Source: Vibrio galatheae
Lineage (GTDB): Bacteria > Pseudomonadota > Gammaproteobacteria > Enterobacterales > Vibrionaceae
Direction: 5' to 3'
Length of the DNA stretch: 64,000 nt
Assembly: GCF_000967545.1 (NCBI RefSeq)
Contig: NZ_JXXV01000025.1
Location: 124,001-188,000, forward strand
Positions 1 through 9,895 of the stretch are shown piece by piece. Below the pieces are notes generated by a model. The model ran no database searches and was not told the origin of the DNA. It was given only the letters and a program-made list of their open reading frames with translations. Made by a program: the position numbers and the translations under genes. Every line of letters begins with the position of its first letter. The stretch's first letter is position 1.

Positions 1-470
1 TTGTTTTCCCTTACCGCGCTCTAATGGCCGGTAACGAAGAAGTGGGCTTCGAGCTAGTTAAGCAATGTAAACAAGCGTGTGGCGACATTCTTCTAAAAGT
101 CATCATCGAAACGGGTGAGCTAAAAGAAGAAGCACTAATCAAGAAAGCATCTGAAATCTGTATTAAAGCAGGTGCAGATTTCATTAAAACTTCTACAGGT
201 AAAGTGCCAGTAAACGCAACCCCAGAATACGCACGCATGATGCTAGAAGTTATTCGTGATATGGGCGTGGCAGAAACGGTTGGTTTCAAACCTGCAGGTG
301 GCGTTCGTACTGCTGAAGACGCAGCGGACTACCTAGCGATGGCTGACGAAATCCTAGGTGATAACTGGGTTGATGCTCGTCACTACCGTTTCGGTGCGTC
401 AAGCCTGCTAACTAACCTACTTAATACATTAGAAGTGACAGACGAGACTGCAGATCCTGCGGCCTACTAA
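1..470 (+). CDS. deoC: Deoxyribose-phosphate aldolase, C-terminal part (5' end outside window)
   Basis: This is the last 155 or so codons of a class I aldolase that splits 2-deoxyribose 5-phosphate into glyceraldehyde 3-phosphate and acetaldehyde, the final step of deoxynucleoside breakdown in the cytosol. The frame is open from base 3 ([13 protein letters not shown]) to the TAA at 468-470. The Schiff-base lysine region FIKTSTGK and the [10 protein letters not shown] segment with the second catalytic lysine are both present, followed by the [13 protein letters not shown] tail typical of the long enterobacterial/Vibrio form (about 259 residues). It is the first visible gene of deoC-deoA-deoB-deoD. 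The N-terminal third and the promoter lie upstream of the window. Confidence 0.96.
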   Translation, partial: VFPYRALMAGNEEVGFELVKQCKQACGDILLKVIIETGELKEEALIKKASEICIKAGADFIKTSTGKVPVNATPEYARMMLEVIRDMGVAETVGFKPAGGVRTAEDAADYLAMADEILGDNWVDARHYRFGASSLLTNLLNTLEVTDETADPAAY

Positions 471-491
471 TTTTTCCTAGATGTCTGTTTG

Positions 492-515
492 GTGGAGCGG
501 CATATGCCGTTCCAC
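492..515. repeat. Imperfect 24-base palindrome between deoC and deoA
   Basis: GTGGAGCGGCAT is followed directly by ATGCCGTTCCAC, which is its reverse complement except for one position that would be a G-U pair in RNA. It lies 22 bases after the deoC stop and 51 bases before deoA. No T run follows, so a simple terminator is unlikely. It may be an RNA hairpin that protects or processes the polycistronic mRNA, or an operator; the sequence alone does not decide. Confidence 0.6.
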
Positions 516-565
516 ACTACCTCTTTACCTGACAACCATCGCTATTCACAGCGTGGGAGGATCTA

Positions 566-1894
566 ATGTACTTACCTCAAGAAATTATTCGTAAAAAACG
601 CGACGGCGAAGTGCTAAGCGCGGAAGAAATTAACTTCTTTATTCAAGGCGTAGCCAAAAATACTGTTTCTGAAGGTCAGATTGCGGCTTTCGCTATGGCT
701 ATCTTTTTCAATGAAATGACAATGCCTGAACGTATCGCACTAACCTGTGCAATGCGTGATTCAGGTATGGTGATTGATTGGAGTCACAAGAACTTTGGCG
801 GTCCAATCGTTGATAAACATTCGACGGGTGGTGTCGGTGATGTGACTTCACTGATGCTTGGCCCTATGGTGGCCGCATGTGGCGGTTTTGTACCTATGAT
901 TTCAGGCCGTGGCCTTGGTCACACTGGTGGCACGCTAGACAAGCTGGAGTCTATTCCTGGCTACAACATCACACCTACTAATGAAGTATTTGGTGATGTA
1001 ACCAAAGATGCGGGTGTGGCGATCATTGGTCAAACCGGTGATTTAGCTCCGGCAGATAAGCGTGTTTATGCTACTCGAGATATCACAGCAACTGTTGATA
1101 ATATCTCGTTGATCACGGCGTCGATTCTTTCTAAAAAGCTTGCCGCAGGGCTTGAATCGCTAGTGATGGACGTAAAAGTTGGCTCTGGCGCTTTTATGCC
1201 AACCTACGAAGCGTCTGAAGAACTTGCGAAATCTATCGTAGCGGTAGCAAACGGTGCGGGTACTAAAACGACAGCCATCCTAACCGACATGAACCAAGTG
1301 TTGGCATCTTCTGCGGGTAATGCAGTTGAGGTTCGTGAAGCTGTTAAGTTCCTAACGGGTGAATATCGTAACCCTCGTCTTTTAGAAGTCACTATGGCCT
1401 CTTGTGCAGAAATGTTGGTACTTGGCAAGCTGGCTGAAAACACCGAGCAGGCGCGCGCTAAACTCATGGAAGTGCTGGATAACGGTAAGGCTGCAGAGTG
1501 CTTCGGTAAGATGGTTGCAGGTCTTGGTGGCCCGGCAGACTTTGTAGAGAACTACGATAATTACCTAGAGAAAGCCGAAATTGTCAAACCAGTCTATGCC
1601 GATAAGAGTGGTGTGGTATCCGCTATGGATACTCGTGCAATCGGTATGGCCGTGGTTTCGATGGGCGGTGGTCGCCGTGTCGCAACGGATGAGATCGACT
1701 ACGCTGTTGGTTTTGATAGATTTATCCGCTTGGGTGAAAAAGCCTCAAGCGACAAGCCTCTTGCGATGATTCACGCTCGTAGTGAAGAACAATGGCAAGA
1801 AGCTGCTGAAGCGTTAAAAGCGGCCATTACAATTGGTGGTGAGTACACACCAACGCCAGAGGTATACCGTCAGATTCGCGCTGAAGACATCTAA
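566..1894 (+). CDS. deoA: Thymidine phosphorylase
   Basis: The product splits thymidine and deoxyuridine with phosphate to give the free base and 2-deoxyribose 1-phosphate, which DeoB then converts. It is 442 residues, close to the 440 of the E. coli enzyme. The phosphate-binding KHSTGGVGD loop lies near residue 84 and the family signature [17 protein letters not shown] lies near residues 113-129. The start ATG at 566 is preceded by GGGAGG at a good distance. It is second in the deo operon, 95 bases after deoC, and is followed by an ERIC-like repeat before deoB. The residue pattern matches thymidine phosphorylase better than pyrimidine-nucleoside phosphorylase, and the deo context agrees. Confidence 0.97.
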   Translation: MYLPQEIIRKKRDGEVLSAEEINFFIQGVAKNTVSEGQIAAFAMAIFFNEMTMPERIALTCAMRDSGMVIDWSHKNFGGPIVDKHSTGGVGDVTSLMLGPMVAACGGFVPMISGRGLGHTGGTLDKLESIPGYNITPTNEVFGDVTKDAGVAIIGQTGDLAPADKRVYATRDITATVDNISLITASILSKKLAAGLESLVMDVKVGSGAFMPTYEASEELAKSIVAVANGAGTKTTAILTDMNQVLASSAGNAVEVREAVKFLTGEYRNPRLLEVTMASCAEMLVLGKLAENTEQARAKLMEVLDNGKAAECFGKMVAGLGGPADFVENYDNYLEKAEIVKPVYADKSGVVSAMDTRAIGMAVVSMGGGRRVATDEIDYAVGFDRFIRLGEKASSDKPLAMIHARSEEQWQEAAEALKAAITIGGEYTPTPEVYRQIRAEDI

Positions 1895-1898
1895 CTCT

Positions 1899-2035
1899 TC
1901 ATATGTGAACTTGCAGCCGCGTTAACTGCGCGCTCACCCGAACGCTGGCCGCCCCTGTCACATAGACGAGCTATGCTCAGGGGATTCGCTTGCTTGTTGT
2001 CTTGCTGCAAGTCCAACTATTTTGAGTTGAATTAT
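1899..2035. repeat. ERIC-like intergenic repeat (IRU family)
   Basis: The deoA-deoB gap is almost filled by an element with the hallmarks of an enterobacterial repetitive intergenic consensus unit. Terminal arms GAACTTGCAGC (1907-1917) and GCTGCAAGTCC (2004-2014) are inverted with one mismatch. A central stem CCCCTG (1953-1958) pairs with CAGGGG (1978-1983), enclosing CATAG/CTATG. The right half, from the GGGGATTCGCTTGCTTG stretch to the ATTTTGAGT end, reads like the ERIC consensus as I recall it. Such units are transcribed parts of operons and fold strongly as RNA, so this one may affect deoA/deoB mRNA stability. Confidence 0.8.
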
Positions 2036-2092
2036 TACAATTGGATTGGTTGATTGAGCTTATTGCTCTCAACCAGTCAAAGGAAGAGAGCA

Positions 2093-3313
2093 ATGAAAAG
2101 AGCATTTATTTTAGTCCTAGACTCATTTGGCATCGGTGCAACTGCTGATGCGAAAGACTTTGGTGATGTCGGTTCTGACACCCTAGGTCATATCGCCGAG
2201 CAATGTAATAAAGGTTTAGCCGACAACACTGAGCGTAGTGGCGCACTTAAGCTACCTAATTTGTCCAAGCTTGGCTTGGCAATGGCACACAAAGAGTCGA
2301 CAGGTAGCTTTGCTGCGGGTTTAGACGCCGACGTTGAGATCATTGGTGCTTTCGGACACGCAGCTGAGCTGTCTTCTGGTAAAGACACGCCGTCTGGTCA
2401 CTGGGAAATTGCCGGCGTGCCTGTATTATTTGACTGGGGTTACTTTACTGATAAGCAAAACAGCTTCCCGAAAGAGCTTACTGACCGCATCCTAGAACGT
2501 GCCGGGCTTGATGGCTTCCTAGGTAACTGCCACGCATCAGGTACTCAGGTACTGGACGATCTTGGTGAAGAGCATATGAAAACAGGTCTGCCAATCTTTT
2601 ACTCCTCGGCTGACTCGGTATTTCAAATCGCCTGTCATGAAGAGACATTTGGCCTTGAGCGTTTACTAGAGCTTTGCCAAATTGCACGTGAAGAGCTAGA
2701 AGATTACAACATTGGTCGTGTCATCGCGCGTCCATTTATTGGCCTAGGAAAAGGTCAGTTTGAACGTACTGGTAACCGTCGTGACTTATCTGTTGAGCCA
2801 CCTTCGGCGACTGTGTTGCAAAAACTGGTTGAAGAAAAGCAAGGCGAAGTGGTTTCTATCGGTAAAATTGCCGATATCTACGCGAACTGCGGCATCACTC
2901 AAAAAGTGAAAGCAACGGGCATCCCTGCACTATTTGAAGCGACACTTGAGCAGATCAAAAAAGCCGGTGACAACACAATCGTATTCACTAACTTTGTTGA
3001 CTTCGATTCTGCATATGGTCATCGTCGCGATGTCGCAGGCTATGCTGCCGCACTAGAATACTTCGACGGTCGTATCAACGAAGTACTCGAACTAATGGAA
3101 GAAGACGATGTGCTAATTTTGACGGCAGACCATGGTTGTGATCCAACTTGGCCGGGTACTGACCACACACGTGAGCACATCCCAGTGATCGTCTATGGTC
3201 AAAAAGTCCCAGTCGGTTCTTTGGGTCTTCGTGAAACATTTGCGGACATCGGCCAGACACTGGCAAGCCACTTTGGCACATCTCCAATGGATTACGGTAA
3301 AAATTTCCTCTAA
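2093..3313 (+). CDS. deoB: Phosphopentomutase
   Basis: The product interconverts (deoxy)ribose 1-phosphate and 5-phosphate, linking the nucleoside phosphorylases to DeoC and the pentose phosphate pool. It is a cytosolic, metal-dependent member of the alkaline phosphatase superfamily. The ATG at 2093 is chosen over an in-frame ATG at 2054 because AAGGAAGAG lies just upstream and the resulting 406 residues match the family (407 in E. coli). The first metal ligand is in [10 protein letters not shown], and later ligands are in [12 protein letters not shown] and in [19 protein letters not shown]. It lies behind the ERIC-like unit and 89 bases before deoD. Confidence 0.97.
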   Translation: MKRAFILVLDSFGIGATADAKDFGDVGSDTLGHIAEQCNKGLADNTERSGALKLPNLSKLGLAMAHKESTGSFAAGLDADVEIIGAFGHAAELSSGKDTPSGHWEIAGVPVLFDWGYFTDKQNSFPKELTDRILERAGLDGFLGNCHASGTQVLDDLGEEHMKTGLPIFYSSADSVFQIACHEETFGLERLLELCQIAREELEDYNIGRVIARPFIGLGKGQFERTGNRRDLSVEPPSATVLQKLVEEKQGEVVSIGKIADIYANCGITQKVKATGIPALFEATLEQIKKAGDNTIVFTNFVDFDSAYGHRRDVAGYAAALEYFDGRINEVLELMEEDDVLILTADHGCDPTWPGTDHTREHIPVIVYGQKVPVGSLGLRETFADIGQTLASHFGTSPMDYGKNFL

Positions 3314-3402
3314 TACAAAATCAATATTCAGAGTAGAGGGCTTGCCCCTCTATTCTTTTTTAATTACCAACAAAAATCCGAGTAACAAAAGGAAATTAAA
3401 TC

Positions 3403-4122
3403 ATGGCAACTCCACATATCAACGCTGAAATGGGTGCATTCGCTGATGTAGTTCTAATGCCGGGTGATCCACTACGTGCAAAATACATTGCGGAAACTTT
3501 CCTCGAAGATGTTGTACAGGTATGTGATGTACGCAACATGTACGGTTTCACAGGAACTTACAAAGGCCGCAAGATCTCAGTCATGGGACATGGTATGGGG
3601 ATTCCATCGTGTTCAATTTACGCGACGGAATTGATCAAAGATTTTGGTGTGAAGAAAATTATCCGTGTTGGTAGCTGTGGCGCGGTAAGTGAAGATATCA
3701 AAGTGCGCGATGTGGTTATTGGCATGGGCGCATGTACTGACTCTAAGGTCAACCGCATTCGCTTCAAAGGCCATGACTTTGCAGCGATCGCTGACTACAA
3801 AATGGTTCGCGCAGCAGAAGATGCGGCAAAAGCGCGCGGCATTGAAGTTAAGGTGGGTAACCTTTTCTCTGCTGAACTTTTCTACACACCGGATCCTGAC
3901 ATGTTTGATGTTATGGATAAGTACGGCATCGTTGGCGTTGAAATGGAAGCGGCCGGTATTTATGGTGTATGTGCCGAGTACGGTGCAAAAGCGCTGACTA
4001 TCTGTACGGTTTCAGACCATATTAAGACGGGTGAGCAAACCACGTCTGATGAGCGTCAGACAACGTTCAACGACATGATGATCGTTGCGCTAGATTCAGT
4101 ACTTCTAGGCGACGAAGAGTAA
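3403..4122 (+). CDS. deoD: Purine nucleoside phosphorylase, DeoD type
   Basis: The product cleaves purine (deoxy)nucleosides with phosphate to base and (deoxy)ribose 1-phosphate. Its 239 residues equal the E. coli hexameric enzyme. The N-terminal [23 protein letters not shown] carries the His4 contributed across the dimer and the Gly20-Asp21 phosphate loop. GVEMEAAG binds the nucleoside, and the catalytic Asp is in TVSDHI near residue 204. An AAAGGAAATTAA ribosome site precedes the ATG. It is the last deo gene and is followed by a bidirectional hairpin at 4242-4268. Vibrios often have a second deoD on the other chromosome, so this may be one of two copies. Confidence 0.97.
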   Translation: MATPHINAEMGAFADVVLMPGDPLRAKYIAETFLEDVVQVCDVRNMYGFTGTYKGRKISVMGHGMGIPSCSIYATELIKDFGVKKIIRVGSCGAVSEDIKVRDVVIGMGACTDSKVNRIRFKGHDFAAIADYKMVRAAEDAAKARGIEVKVGNLFSAELFYTPDPDMFDVMDKYGIVGVEMEAAGIYGVCAEYGAKALTICTVSDHIKTGEQTTSDERQTTFNDMMIVALDSVLLGDEE

Positions 4123-4241
4123 AGAGTGAAATGCTGCGCTGCTAGCTCAGGCGTGTGCTTCGATCATTGCTCGTAGTCAGTGAGTCGGCCGTTGTAGGCA
4201 GTAATATCTCTTTTTTGAACTCATAGTCTCAATTGAAAAAG

Positions 4242-4268
4242 AAAGGGTTGGCGTGTGCCAACCCTTTT
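4242..4268. terminator. Bidirectional terminator between deoD and ytjB
   Basis: AAAGGGTTGGC, loop GTGT, GCCAACCCTTTT. It has T-rich flanks in both directions and lies between two convergent genes. Confidence 0.85.
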
Positions 4269-4285
4269 AATTTTCTCACTTGTTG

Positions 4286-4891
4286 CTACATATCTTTCAA
4301 CAACAAGTTCTCACCATTACGTTTGCTTGGTTTACGGCGCACAATGATGGCAAGTAGCAGCCCTGCGATAAAACTAAGCCCGACCATGGTGTACATATAG
4401 CGATCACTTTTTCGATAGTAGTGATCGGAGAAAGCGGTCAGTTTTCCTGTTTCAAAGGTAACGCGCACAAAACCAATGACGGTTTCATCATGTAATATAG
4501 GATCGACAAGTTGCTGTTTTCCTATCCGAGCGGTTTGAAGTGGCGTGTCTAGTCCTAGCATCTCACGCAGCGATTTTGCCTCTTCACTGGCGGCCAATTT
4601 TACCCCTTCCGCATCATAGATCGTCGCGTCGACAACCAGCTCATCTTTCGCGAGTTGTTCGGAGAGTTGCAGTAGTCGCTCTTGATCTTGATTGATGATC
4701 ATATCGCTCGCAGATAGCGAGGCTTGAGAGATAAGGATATTGGTTAAAGTCTCTAATTGGTTGATCTGAATCTGCTCATTTCCTTTGGTAATTTTGACAC
4801 TGTTGGTTGCTATGGTTGCGACCATAGCAATCAGAGAAATTGTCGCGAGCACTTTGATCGCAGTACGAAAAGAAAATAGAGATGAGTCCAT
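4286..4891 (-). CDS. ytjB: YtjB/Smp family membrane protein
   Basis: A 201-residue inner-membrane protein with two predicted membrane segments, near residues 13-30 and 165-185. They bracket a periplasmic loop of about 130 residues that looks like a small sensor-type domain. The tail RRKPSKRNGEN is basic and cytosolic. It is divergent from serB, the same arrangement as ytjB (smp) and serB in E. coli, and the membrane layout agrees with that family. The name rests on layout and synteny. A molecular function is not established from sequence, although the single-loop architecture resembles the sensor half of histidine kinases or chemoreceptors without an output domain. Confidence 0.8.
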   Translation of the reverse strand: MDSSLFSFRTAIKVLATISLIAMVATIATNSVKITKGNEQIQINQLETLTNILISQASLSASDMIINQDQERLLQLSEQLAKDELVVDATIYDAEGVKLAASEEAKSLREMLGLDTPLQTARIGKQQLVDPILHDETVIGFVRVTFETGKLTAFSDHYYRKSDRYMYTMVGLSFIAGLLLAIIVRRKPSKRNGENLLLKDM

Positions 4892-4995
4892 TTTTCACCT
4901 AAATAGAGCTTTATTATATTTTAGAGCATATTGAGACTTGCGCATCCAAATTGCAATAGGTTAACGTGTTGAGAGATTTTTTAGGAATAGCTGAC

Positions 4996-5976
4996 ATGGA
5001 CACGTTAAAGACGCTCTCTATACGTAAATACATACCTCTTATTAATCGCTTACCCGAGGCTCGATTGGCGACTCAGTTTGACAAAGCTAGTGCTGGTTGG
5101 GTCGTTTTTGGTGAGTACCTTTGCCCGAGCCAATTCGAAGACATCGACTTCTTTGTCGGTTACTACAATGCCGTCGTCGATGTGTGGAAAGTGGGCAAAT
5201 ATGAAGTCGCGCTAATGGCCGGGACTTTGACCAAGCAGCATGAGGAAATTTTGCAAGCGTTAGCTCTCGACTATTCAACCTTGGTTGATATGCCTGATCT
5301 GACTAAACCGGGTTTAATTGTTCTTGATATGGACTCAACCGCAATCCAGATAGAGTGTATCGATGAAATTGCTAAACTCGCTGGCGTCGGGGAAGAAGTT
5401 GCAGAAGTGACTGAGCGCGCGATGCAAGGTGAATTAGACTTTGAGCAAAGTCTGCGTCAACGCGTCGGCAAGCTTGCGGGGGCGGATGAATCTATCTTAA
5501 GTGAAGTTCGTGCCGAGTTACCTTTGATGCCTGATTTACCTGAACTGATAGGGACATTGAAGCAATATGGTTGGAAAACTGCGATTGCTTCTGGCGGGTT
5601 CACTTATTTTTCTGATCATCTTAAGCAGTTGCTTGCCCTTGACCACGCGCAATCGAATCAGTTGGAAATTGTCGATGGCAAACTCACTGGACAAGTATTG
5701 GGTGAGGTTGTGTCGGCGCAGACCAAGGCGGATATTCTTGTCGACCTCGCTGACAAGTATGAGATCGAGTCGCACAACACCATTGCCGTGGGTGACGGGG
5801 CAAATGATTTGGTCATGATGGAAGCAGCAGGTTTGGGGATTGCGTACCACGCTAAACCTAAAGTAGAGCAACAAGCTAAAAGTGCGGTTCGCTACGCTGG
5901 CTTGGGCGGAATTATTTGTATTCTATCGGCGCTACTGGTGAAGCAAAAACGGGTGAGTTTTAAACCCCAGCCATAG
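4996..5976 (+). CDS. serB: Phosphoserine phosphatase
   Basis: The product removes phosphate from L-phosphoserine in the last step of serine synthesis. The ATG at 4996 gives 326 residues and has AGGA about nine bases upstream. An in-frame GTG at 4966 would add ten residues with a poorer ribosome site. The N-terminal third is a regulatory ACT-like region. The catalytic HAD domain starts with LDMDSTAIQIECIDEI, where the first Asp is the nucleophile. SGGFTYF provides motif II and GDGANDLVMM the metal-binding motif. The gene is divergent from ytjB and convergent with the PilZ gene, with a shared terminator at 5983-6006. Confidence 0.96.
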   Translation: MDTLKTLSIRKYIPLINRLPEARLATQFDKASAGWVVFGEYLCPSQFEDIDFFVGYYNAVVDVWKVGKYEVALMAGTLTKQHEEILQALALDYSTLVDMPDLTKPGLIVLDMDSTAIQIECIDEIAKLAGVGEEVAEVTERAMQGELDFEQSLRQRVGKLAGADESILSEVRAELPLMPDLPELIGTLKQYGWKTAIASGGFTYFSDHLKQLLALDHAQSNQLEIVDGKLTGQVLGEVVSAQTKADILVDLADKYEIESHNTIAVGDGANDLVMMEAAGLGIAYHAKPKVEQQAKSAVRYAGLGGIICILSALLVKQKRVSFKPQP

Positions 5977-5982
5977 AAGTGT

Positions 5983-6006
5983 AAAGCGAGGCCCTTGCCT
6001 CGCTTT
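5983..6006. terminator. Bidirectional terminator between serB and the PilZ gene
   Basis: AAAGCGAGGC, loop CCTT, GCCTCGCTTT: a perfect 10-bp stem. It ends two bases from the stop codon of the convergent PilZ gene, so that gene has almost no 3' untranslated region before the stem. Confidence 0.85.
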
Positions 6007-6007
6007 A

Positions 6008-8362
6008 TTATTTACTCAAGCCTAAACGGATTAAGACCTCTTCGGTAATATCGGTTAGTTCGCCGTAACCAACAATATTGTGAATGTCTTTTTCCAGACT
6101 GCGTGCGTGATGCATGCTGATTTGGGTCAATTCATCGAGGTCTTTTCGGACCAGAGCGGTAATGGGGTCAAATACTGGCGCGCCACATATTCGAATCGCG
6201 TAAAATTCGCCCATCGCTTGTGCTTTTTTAACAAACATCATACGCTGTTTCAGGTTCTCAAAATCCGTACTGAGTTTCGATTCGACGGATTGTATCCGAG
6301 TGCCAAACCTCGATGCGGTTAGATAGAGTTCGTGATATTGCGGTTGAGCCCCTTCAATTCGCTTCATTGGTTGGGCAAGTAAAGTGTTGGTGCGTCCTTT
6401 ATATATCGGACCTAGTGAGAAGTTTTTTTCGTCACCAAGCTTCGCCAAAATAGCAAGGTAAGGCTTAAGCGGATAGTTAACACCGATGGCTTTGGGCCTT
6501 AGGCTTCCCGCTTTCTTTTCGATAAATAGCGGTGAACTCACCATCTTATCGAGCAGAATATCATGCAGCCCTTCAAGTAGAGCGTTACTCGGCAACAGCT
6601 CTTTTTTCGCGCTCAGTTTATCTTGGTTATGCTCGATCAATTTACCGAAAAAGGCGATGGTACGCATGATCTGGCTGTCAGCTATGATGGCGAGCTGCAA
6701 CTGCTTGCCATTCGGGCTGACTCTGATCACCTGATAAGGAACTTCGCTGAGCGGTAACTTCTTGTCGTACAGTTGTAACTCTTTGAAGTTAATTGTGCAC
6801 GTTTCACCCGCTTTCAGTTTGCATGGCGCTGTCAACACAACACTCACGCCGTGTTTAGAAATATCAACACTGTTCCCTTCGTAGAGCGTATTGTCGGGCT
6901 CTGTCAGTTGTAACGGTGATTTAAACTGATACCTAGGCTCTTTGCGACGAGATTTGGCGTCAAAATAGATACAGACAGGATTGTTTTCCGGATTGCGTGC
7001 ATGTCTAAATGGATTCAGTTCACTGCTGGCGATACGTGGCTTTTCTGCGAGTAGATAGTCTTGGCTACTGGTCTCGTCTGCGATCTCCTGCAAAATACCA
7101 CAGTGGGTAAGAGAGGCCGCTTCAAGATCAAGCTCACTGGTGTGTTGACCCAGAGCTTGCTTTTCTTCTGATGAGAGTTCAAATACCGACAACCTAAATA
7201 CTTTCCAGCTCTTTTTCTTCGCGCCAATGTGCCAGAACAGTTGGCGTACTTCGCGCGTCGCTTCAGGCATCATCATCGAGAAAAAGAGCGTTTTATCTTG
7301 GTGCTCATGGGTGAAGGTATAGAACACATTGCTACTGCCTCTCATCCCTTCGGTAGTGAGCAAAGACATACGCTGATTGTTAAATAAGTTGCTCAGGCTT
7401 TGTTGGTTACGCTCGTCATGGAAGTATTGCCAGATTCTCTGGTTGTTTTCCGTCATTAACGCCAGCTTGAGTTCACTGCCACTAAAAAACACCGGCAGGT
7501 TACAGGTGTGTTTAAGGTAAGTATGTTCAAAGCCTCGTGCTCTAGCGCGAATGATTTTGTCTTGGTTATCGTGACGTGTTTTTTGACTATCGCTTTTGAG
7601 CAGTTGTTCAATAACAGCTTCAACCAGATTCGAATTATCGAGTTTTAACAAGCGCAGAAATTTAACCGCATCGTTTTCGTAAGATTCGTCTATCGCAACA
7701 ATTCGGTAAGAGAGGGGGGAATCAATCCCTTCCAAATCTAGGGTCTTAGCCAACTCAACGAGACGAACATTAATGACTTCGCCAAGTTTGTAGTTAAATG
7801 CAGAAGGCACTTTGAATTTGGCGCCAGATGGAGAAAGATCGACCGTGACAGCATGCACGATTTGCCTGCTAAGCAGTTCAATCTCTATTTGTGAGGAGAC
7901 TTTTAAACGGTTTTCTCGGCGTTTAAGGTCGTAGCCCATGATCATCGCTTCAACGTCGATGCCGTTGATACCATCGATGCCAGCCGTGATTTCTCTGCCT
8001 ATCGGTTTGCCGCGCTTTTGCATTACGCGGAAATTGTTATGCGTATTGCATAAGGCCTCCCATACCCCTTCGGTATAGCCGCCAAACTTACGGGTATTTT
8101 TGTGGTAGGCGTTAAATGCCACGTCGTCGAGCCAATGCTTTAGACCGTCAAGGTCATACTCTCGACACTCTCCCTTTACTCGCCCGCGCAAATCGATAGG
8201 TTTTGTGCATGGGGCCATGACTCGGTTGAGTTCCATCTTGACGAGTATTTTAACCGACGGCGGATCTCCCTCAGTCATTTGACCGAGAAGAAATTCAAAA
8301 TCTTCTGAATGGTAAGCGGGAATTAAACGTTCCGCTAGAGAGAGTATTTCTGGCTGCTGCAT
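6008..8362 (-). CDS. plzC: Large protein with two PilZ (c-di-GMP binding) domains, PlzC-like
   Basis: A 784-residue soluble protein without membrane segments. It has two complete PilZ signatures. RRENR (148-152) with DLSPSG (175-180) forms the first. RKEPR (473-477) with DISKHG (500-505) forms the second. Both fit the RxxxR and D/NxSxxG ligand motifs, so both sites could bind cyclic di-GMP. Regions 1-140, 260-460 and 560-784 are not recognised. In V. cholerae a PilZ gene called plzC lies between serB and radA, which is why I use that name; the link is from synteny and memory. A role in c-di-GMP control of motility or biofilm is inferred. It is divergent from radA. Confidence 0.82.
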   Translation of the reverse strand: MQQPEILSLAERLIPAYHSEDFEFLLGQMTEGDPPSVKILVKMELNRVMAPCTKPIDLRGRVKGECREYDLDGLKHWLDDVAFNAYHKNTRKFGGYTEGVWEALCNTHNNFRVMQKRGKPIGREITAGIDGINGIDVEAMIMGYDLKRRENRLKVSSQIEIELLSRQIVHAVTVDLSPSGAKFKVPSAFNYKLGEVINVRLVELAKTLDLEGIDSPLSYRIVAIDESYENDAVKFLRLLKLDNSNLVEAVIEQLLKSDSQKTRHDNQDKIIRARARGFEHTYLKHTCNLPVFFSGSELKLALMTENNQRIWQYFHDERNQQSLSNLFNNQRMSLLTTEGMRGSSNVFYTFTHEHQDKTLFFSMMMPEATREVRQLFWHIGAKKKSWKVFRLSVFELSSEEKQALGQHTSELDLEAASLTHCGILQEIADETSSQDYLLAEKPRIASSELNPFRHARNPENNPVCIYFDAKSRRKEPRYQFKSPLQLTEPDNTLYEGNSVDISKHGVSVVLTAPCKLKAGETCTINFKELQLYDKKLPLSEVPYQVIRVSPNGKQLQLAIIADSQIMRTIAFFGKLIEHNQDKLSAKKELLPSNALLEGLHDILLDKMVSSPLFIEKKAGSLRPKAIGVNYPLKPYLAILAKLGDEKNFSLGPIYKGRTNTLLAQPMKRIEGAQPQYHELYLTASRFGTRIQSVESKLSTDFENLKQRMMFVKKAQAMGEFYAIRICGAPVFDPITALVRKDLDELTQISMHHARSLEKDIHNIVGYGELTDITEEVLIRLGLSK

Positions 8363-8515
8363 ATTTTTTTGTTAGAGTATCCCTTACTCAAAATATCGAC
8401 CTTGATATAAAGATCTTTAATGATATGTTACAGCGAATCAAGTAAAGATGTGTGAGTAAAGCAAGCACGGATAGTGTATGCATCACAATTACAGTATTTA
8501 GAAACCTGAGGTTAC

Positions 8516-9895
8516 ATGGCAAAAGCGAAAAGAGCATACGTTTGTAATGACTGTGGGGCGGACTTCCCCCGTTGGCAAGGGCAGTGCAATGCGTGTGGGG
8601 CATGGAATACGATAAGCGAGATACGCTTGGCTGCTTCACCGACCGTGGCGCGTAATGAACGCCTTTCTGGGTATGCAGGCGCAACCACTGAGGCAAAAGT
8701 TCAGACTCTGTCAGAAATTGACTTGCAGGAGGTCCCGCGTTTTACCAGTGGTTTTAAAGAGTTAGACCGCGTTTTAGGCGGTGGAGTGGTTCCGGGAGCT
8801 GCGATTCTTATCGGTGGTAATCCAGGAGCGGGTAAGTCGACACTGCTCTTACAAACCATGTGTTATCTCGCCTCGCAAATGCCTACTTTGTATGTTACTG
8901 GTGAGGAATCGTTGCAGCAGGTTGCCATGCGTGCATCCCGTTTAGGCTTACCGAAAGACAATTTAAAGATGCTCTCTGAAACCAATGTCGATCGCATCTG
9001 TCAGATTGCAGAAAAAGAGCAGCCGAAGATCATGGTCATTGACTCGATACAGGTCATGCATGTATCTGATGTTCAGTCTTCGCCAGGCAGTGTGGCTCAG
9101 GTTCGTGAAGCTGCGACAGCGCTAACTCGCTACGCTAAACAAAATAACGTTTCTGTTTTTATCGTTGGTCACGTAACGAAAGATGGCACGTTGGCGGGGC
9201 CGAAAGTGCTCGAACATATCATTGATTGCTCTGTATTACTTGATGGCGGTACAGACAGCCGCTTTAGAACCTTACGTAGCCACAAAAACCGCTTTGGGGC
9301 CGTTAACGAACTGGGTGTCTTTGCCATGACAGGGCAGGGATTAAAAGAGGTGAGTAACCCTTCTGCTATCTTCTTGTCACGTGGAGAGGAAGAAACTTCA
9401 GGTAGCTCGGTAATGGTTGTTTGGGAAGGGACACGCCCACTGTTGGTCGAAATTCAAGCGCTGGTGGATTACTCGCAGCTGGCCAATCCTCGCCGAGTGG
9501 CCGTCGGCCTTGAACAAAACAGATTGTCATTGCTGCTAGCGGTATTGCACAAGCATGGTGGCTTACAAATGGCGGATCAAGACGTGTTTGTTAACGTTGT
9601 CGGTGGGGTGAAAGTAACGGAAACCAGTGCGGATCTGGCTTTGGTGATGGCTTTGCTGTCAAGCTTTAGAGACCGAGCCCTACCTAAAGATGTGGTGGTG
9701 TTTGGTGAAGTCGGTCTAGCGGGAGAAATTCGTCCGGTACCAAGTGGTCAGGAGCGTTTGAATGAAGCGTTTAAACATGGTTTTAAGAAAGCGATTGTTC
9801 CTGCTGCCAATATGCCCAAGGGCGGTATCGCGGGGATGCAAATCCATGGTGTGAAAAAGCTTTCTGAAGCGATAGAAGCTTTTGATGAGCTTTAA
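8516..9895 (+). CDS. radA: DNA repair protein RadA
   Basis: A RecA-related ATPase that helps process and extend recombination intermediates. It has 459 residues in the usual order: a zinc finger with C10, C13, C24 and C27, Walker A GGNPGAGKST at 100-109, the RadA-specific KNRFG motif at 257-261, and a C-terminal Lon-protease-like domain (from about 280) without an active site. The ATG is preceded by GAGG. It follows serB and a PilZ gene as in vibrios and has its own divergent upstream region. Two tandem perfect hairpins mark its end, the first of which includes the stop codon. Confidence 0.97.
   Translation: MAKAKRAYVCNDCGADFPRWQGQCNACGAWNTISEIRLAASPTVARNERLSGYAGATTEAKVQTLSEIDLQEVPRFTSGFKELDRVLGGGVVPGAAILIGGNPGAGKSTLLLQTMCYLASQMPTLYVTGEESLQQVAMRASRLGLPKDNLKMLSETNVDRICQIAEKEQPKIMVIDSIQVMHVSDVQSSPGSVAQVREAATALTRYAKQNNVSVFIVGHVTKDGTLAGPKVLEHIIDCSVLLDGGTDSRFRTLRSHKNRFGAVNELGVFAMTGQGLKEVSNPSAIFLSRGEEETSGSSVMVVWEGTRPLLVEIQALVDYSQLANPRRVAVGLEQNRLSLLLAVLHKHGGLQMADQDVFVNVVGGVKVTETSADLALVMALLSSFRDRALPKDVVVFGEVGLAGEIRPVPSGQERLNEAFKHGFKKAIVPAANMPKGGIAGMQIHGVKKLSEAIEAFDEL

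Noticed and set aside
8388..8696. 102-codon minus-strand ORF at the start of radA
   Set aside because: It overlaps the radA zinc-finger region and has no coding signature; the divergent PilZ gene already uses this strand nearby.
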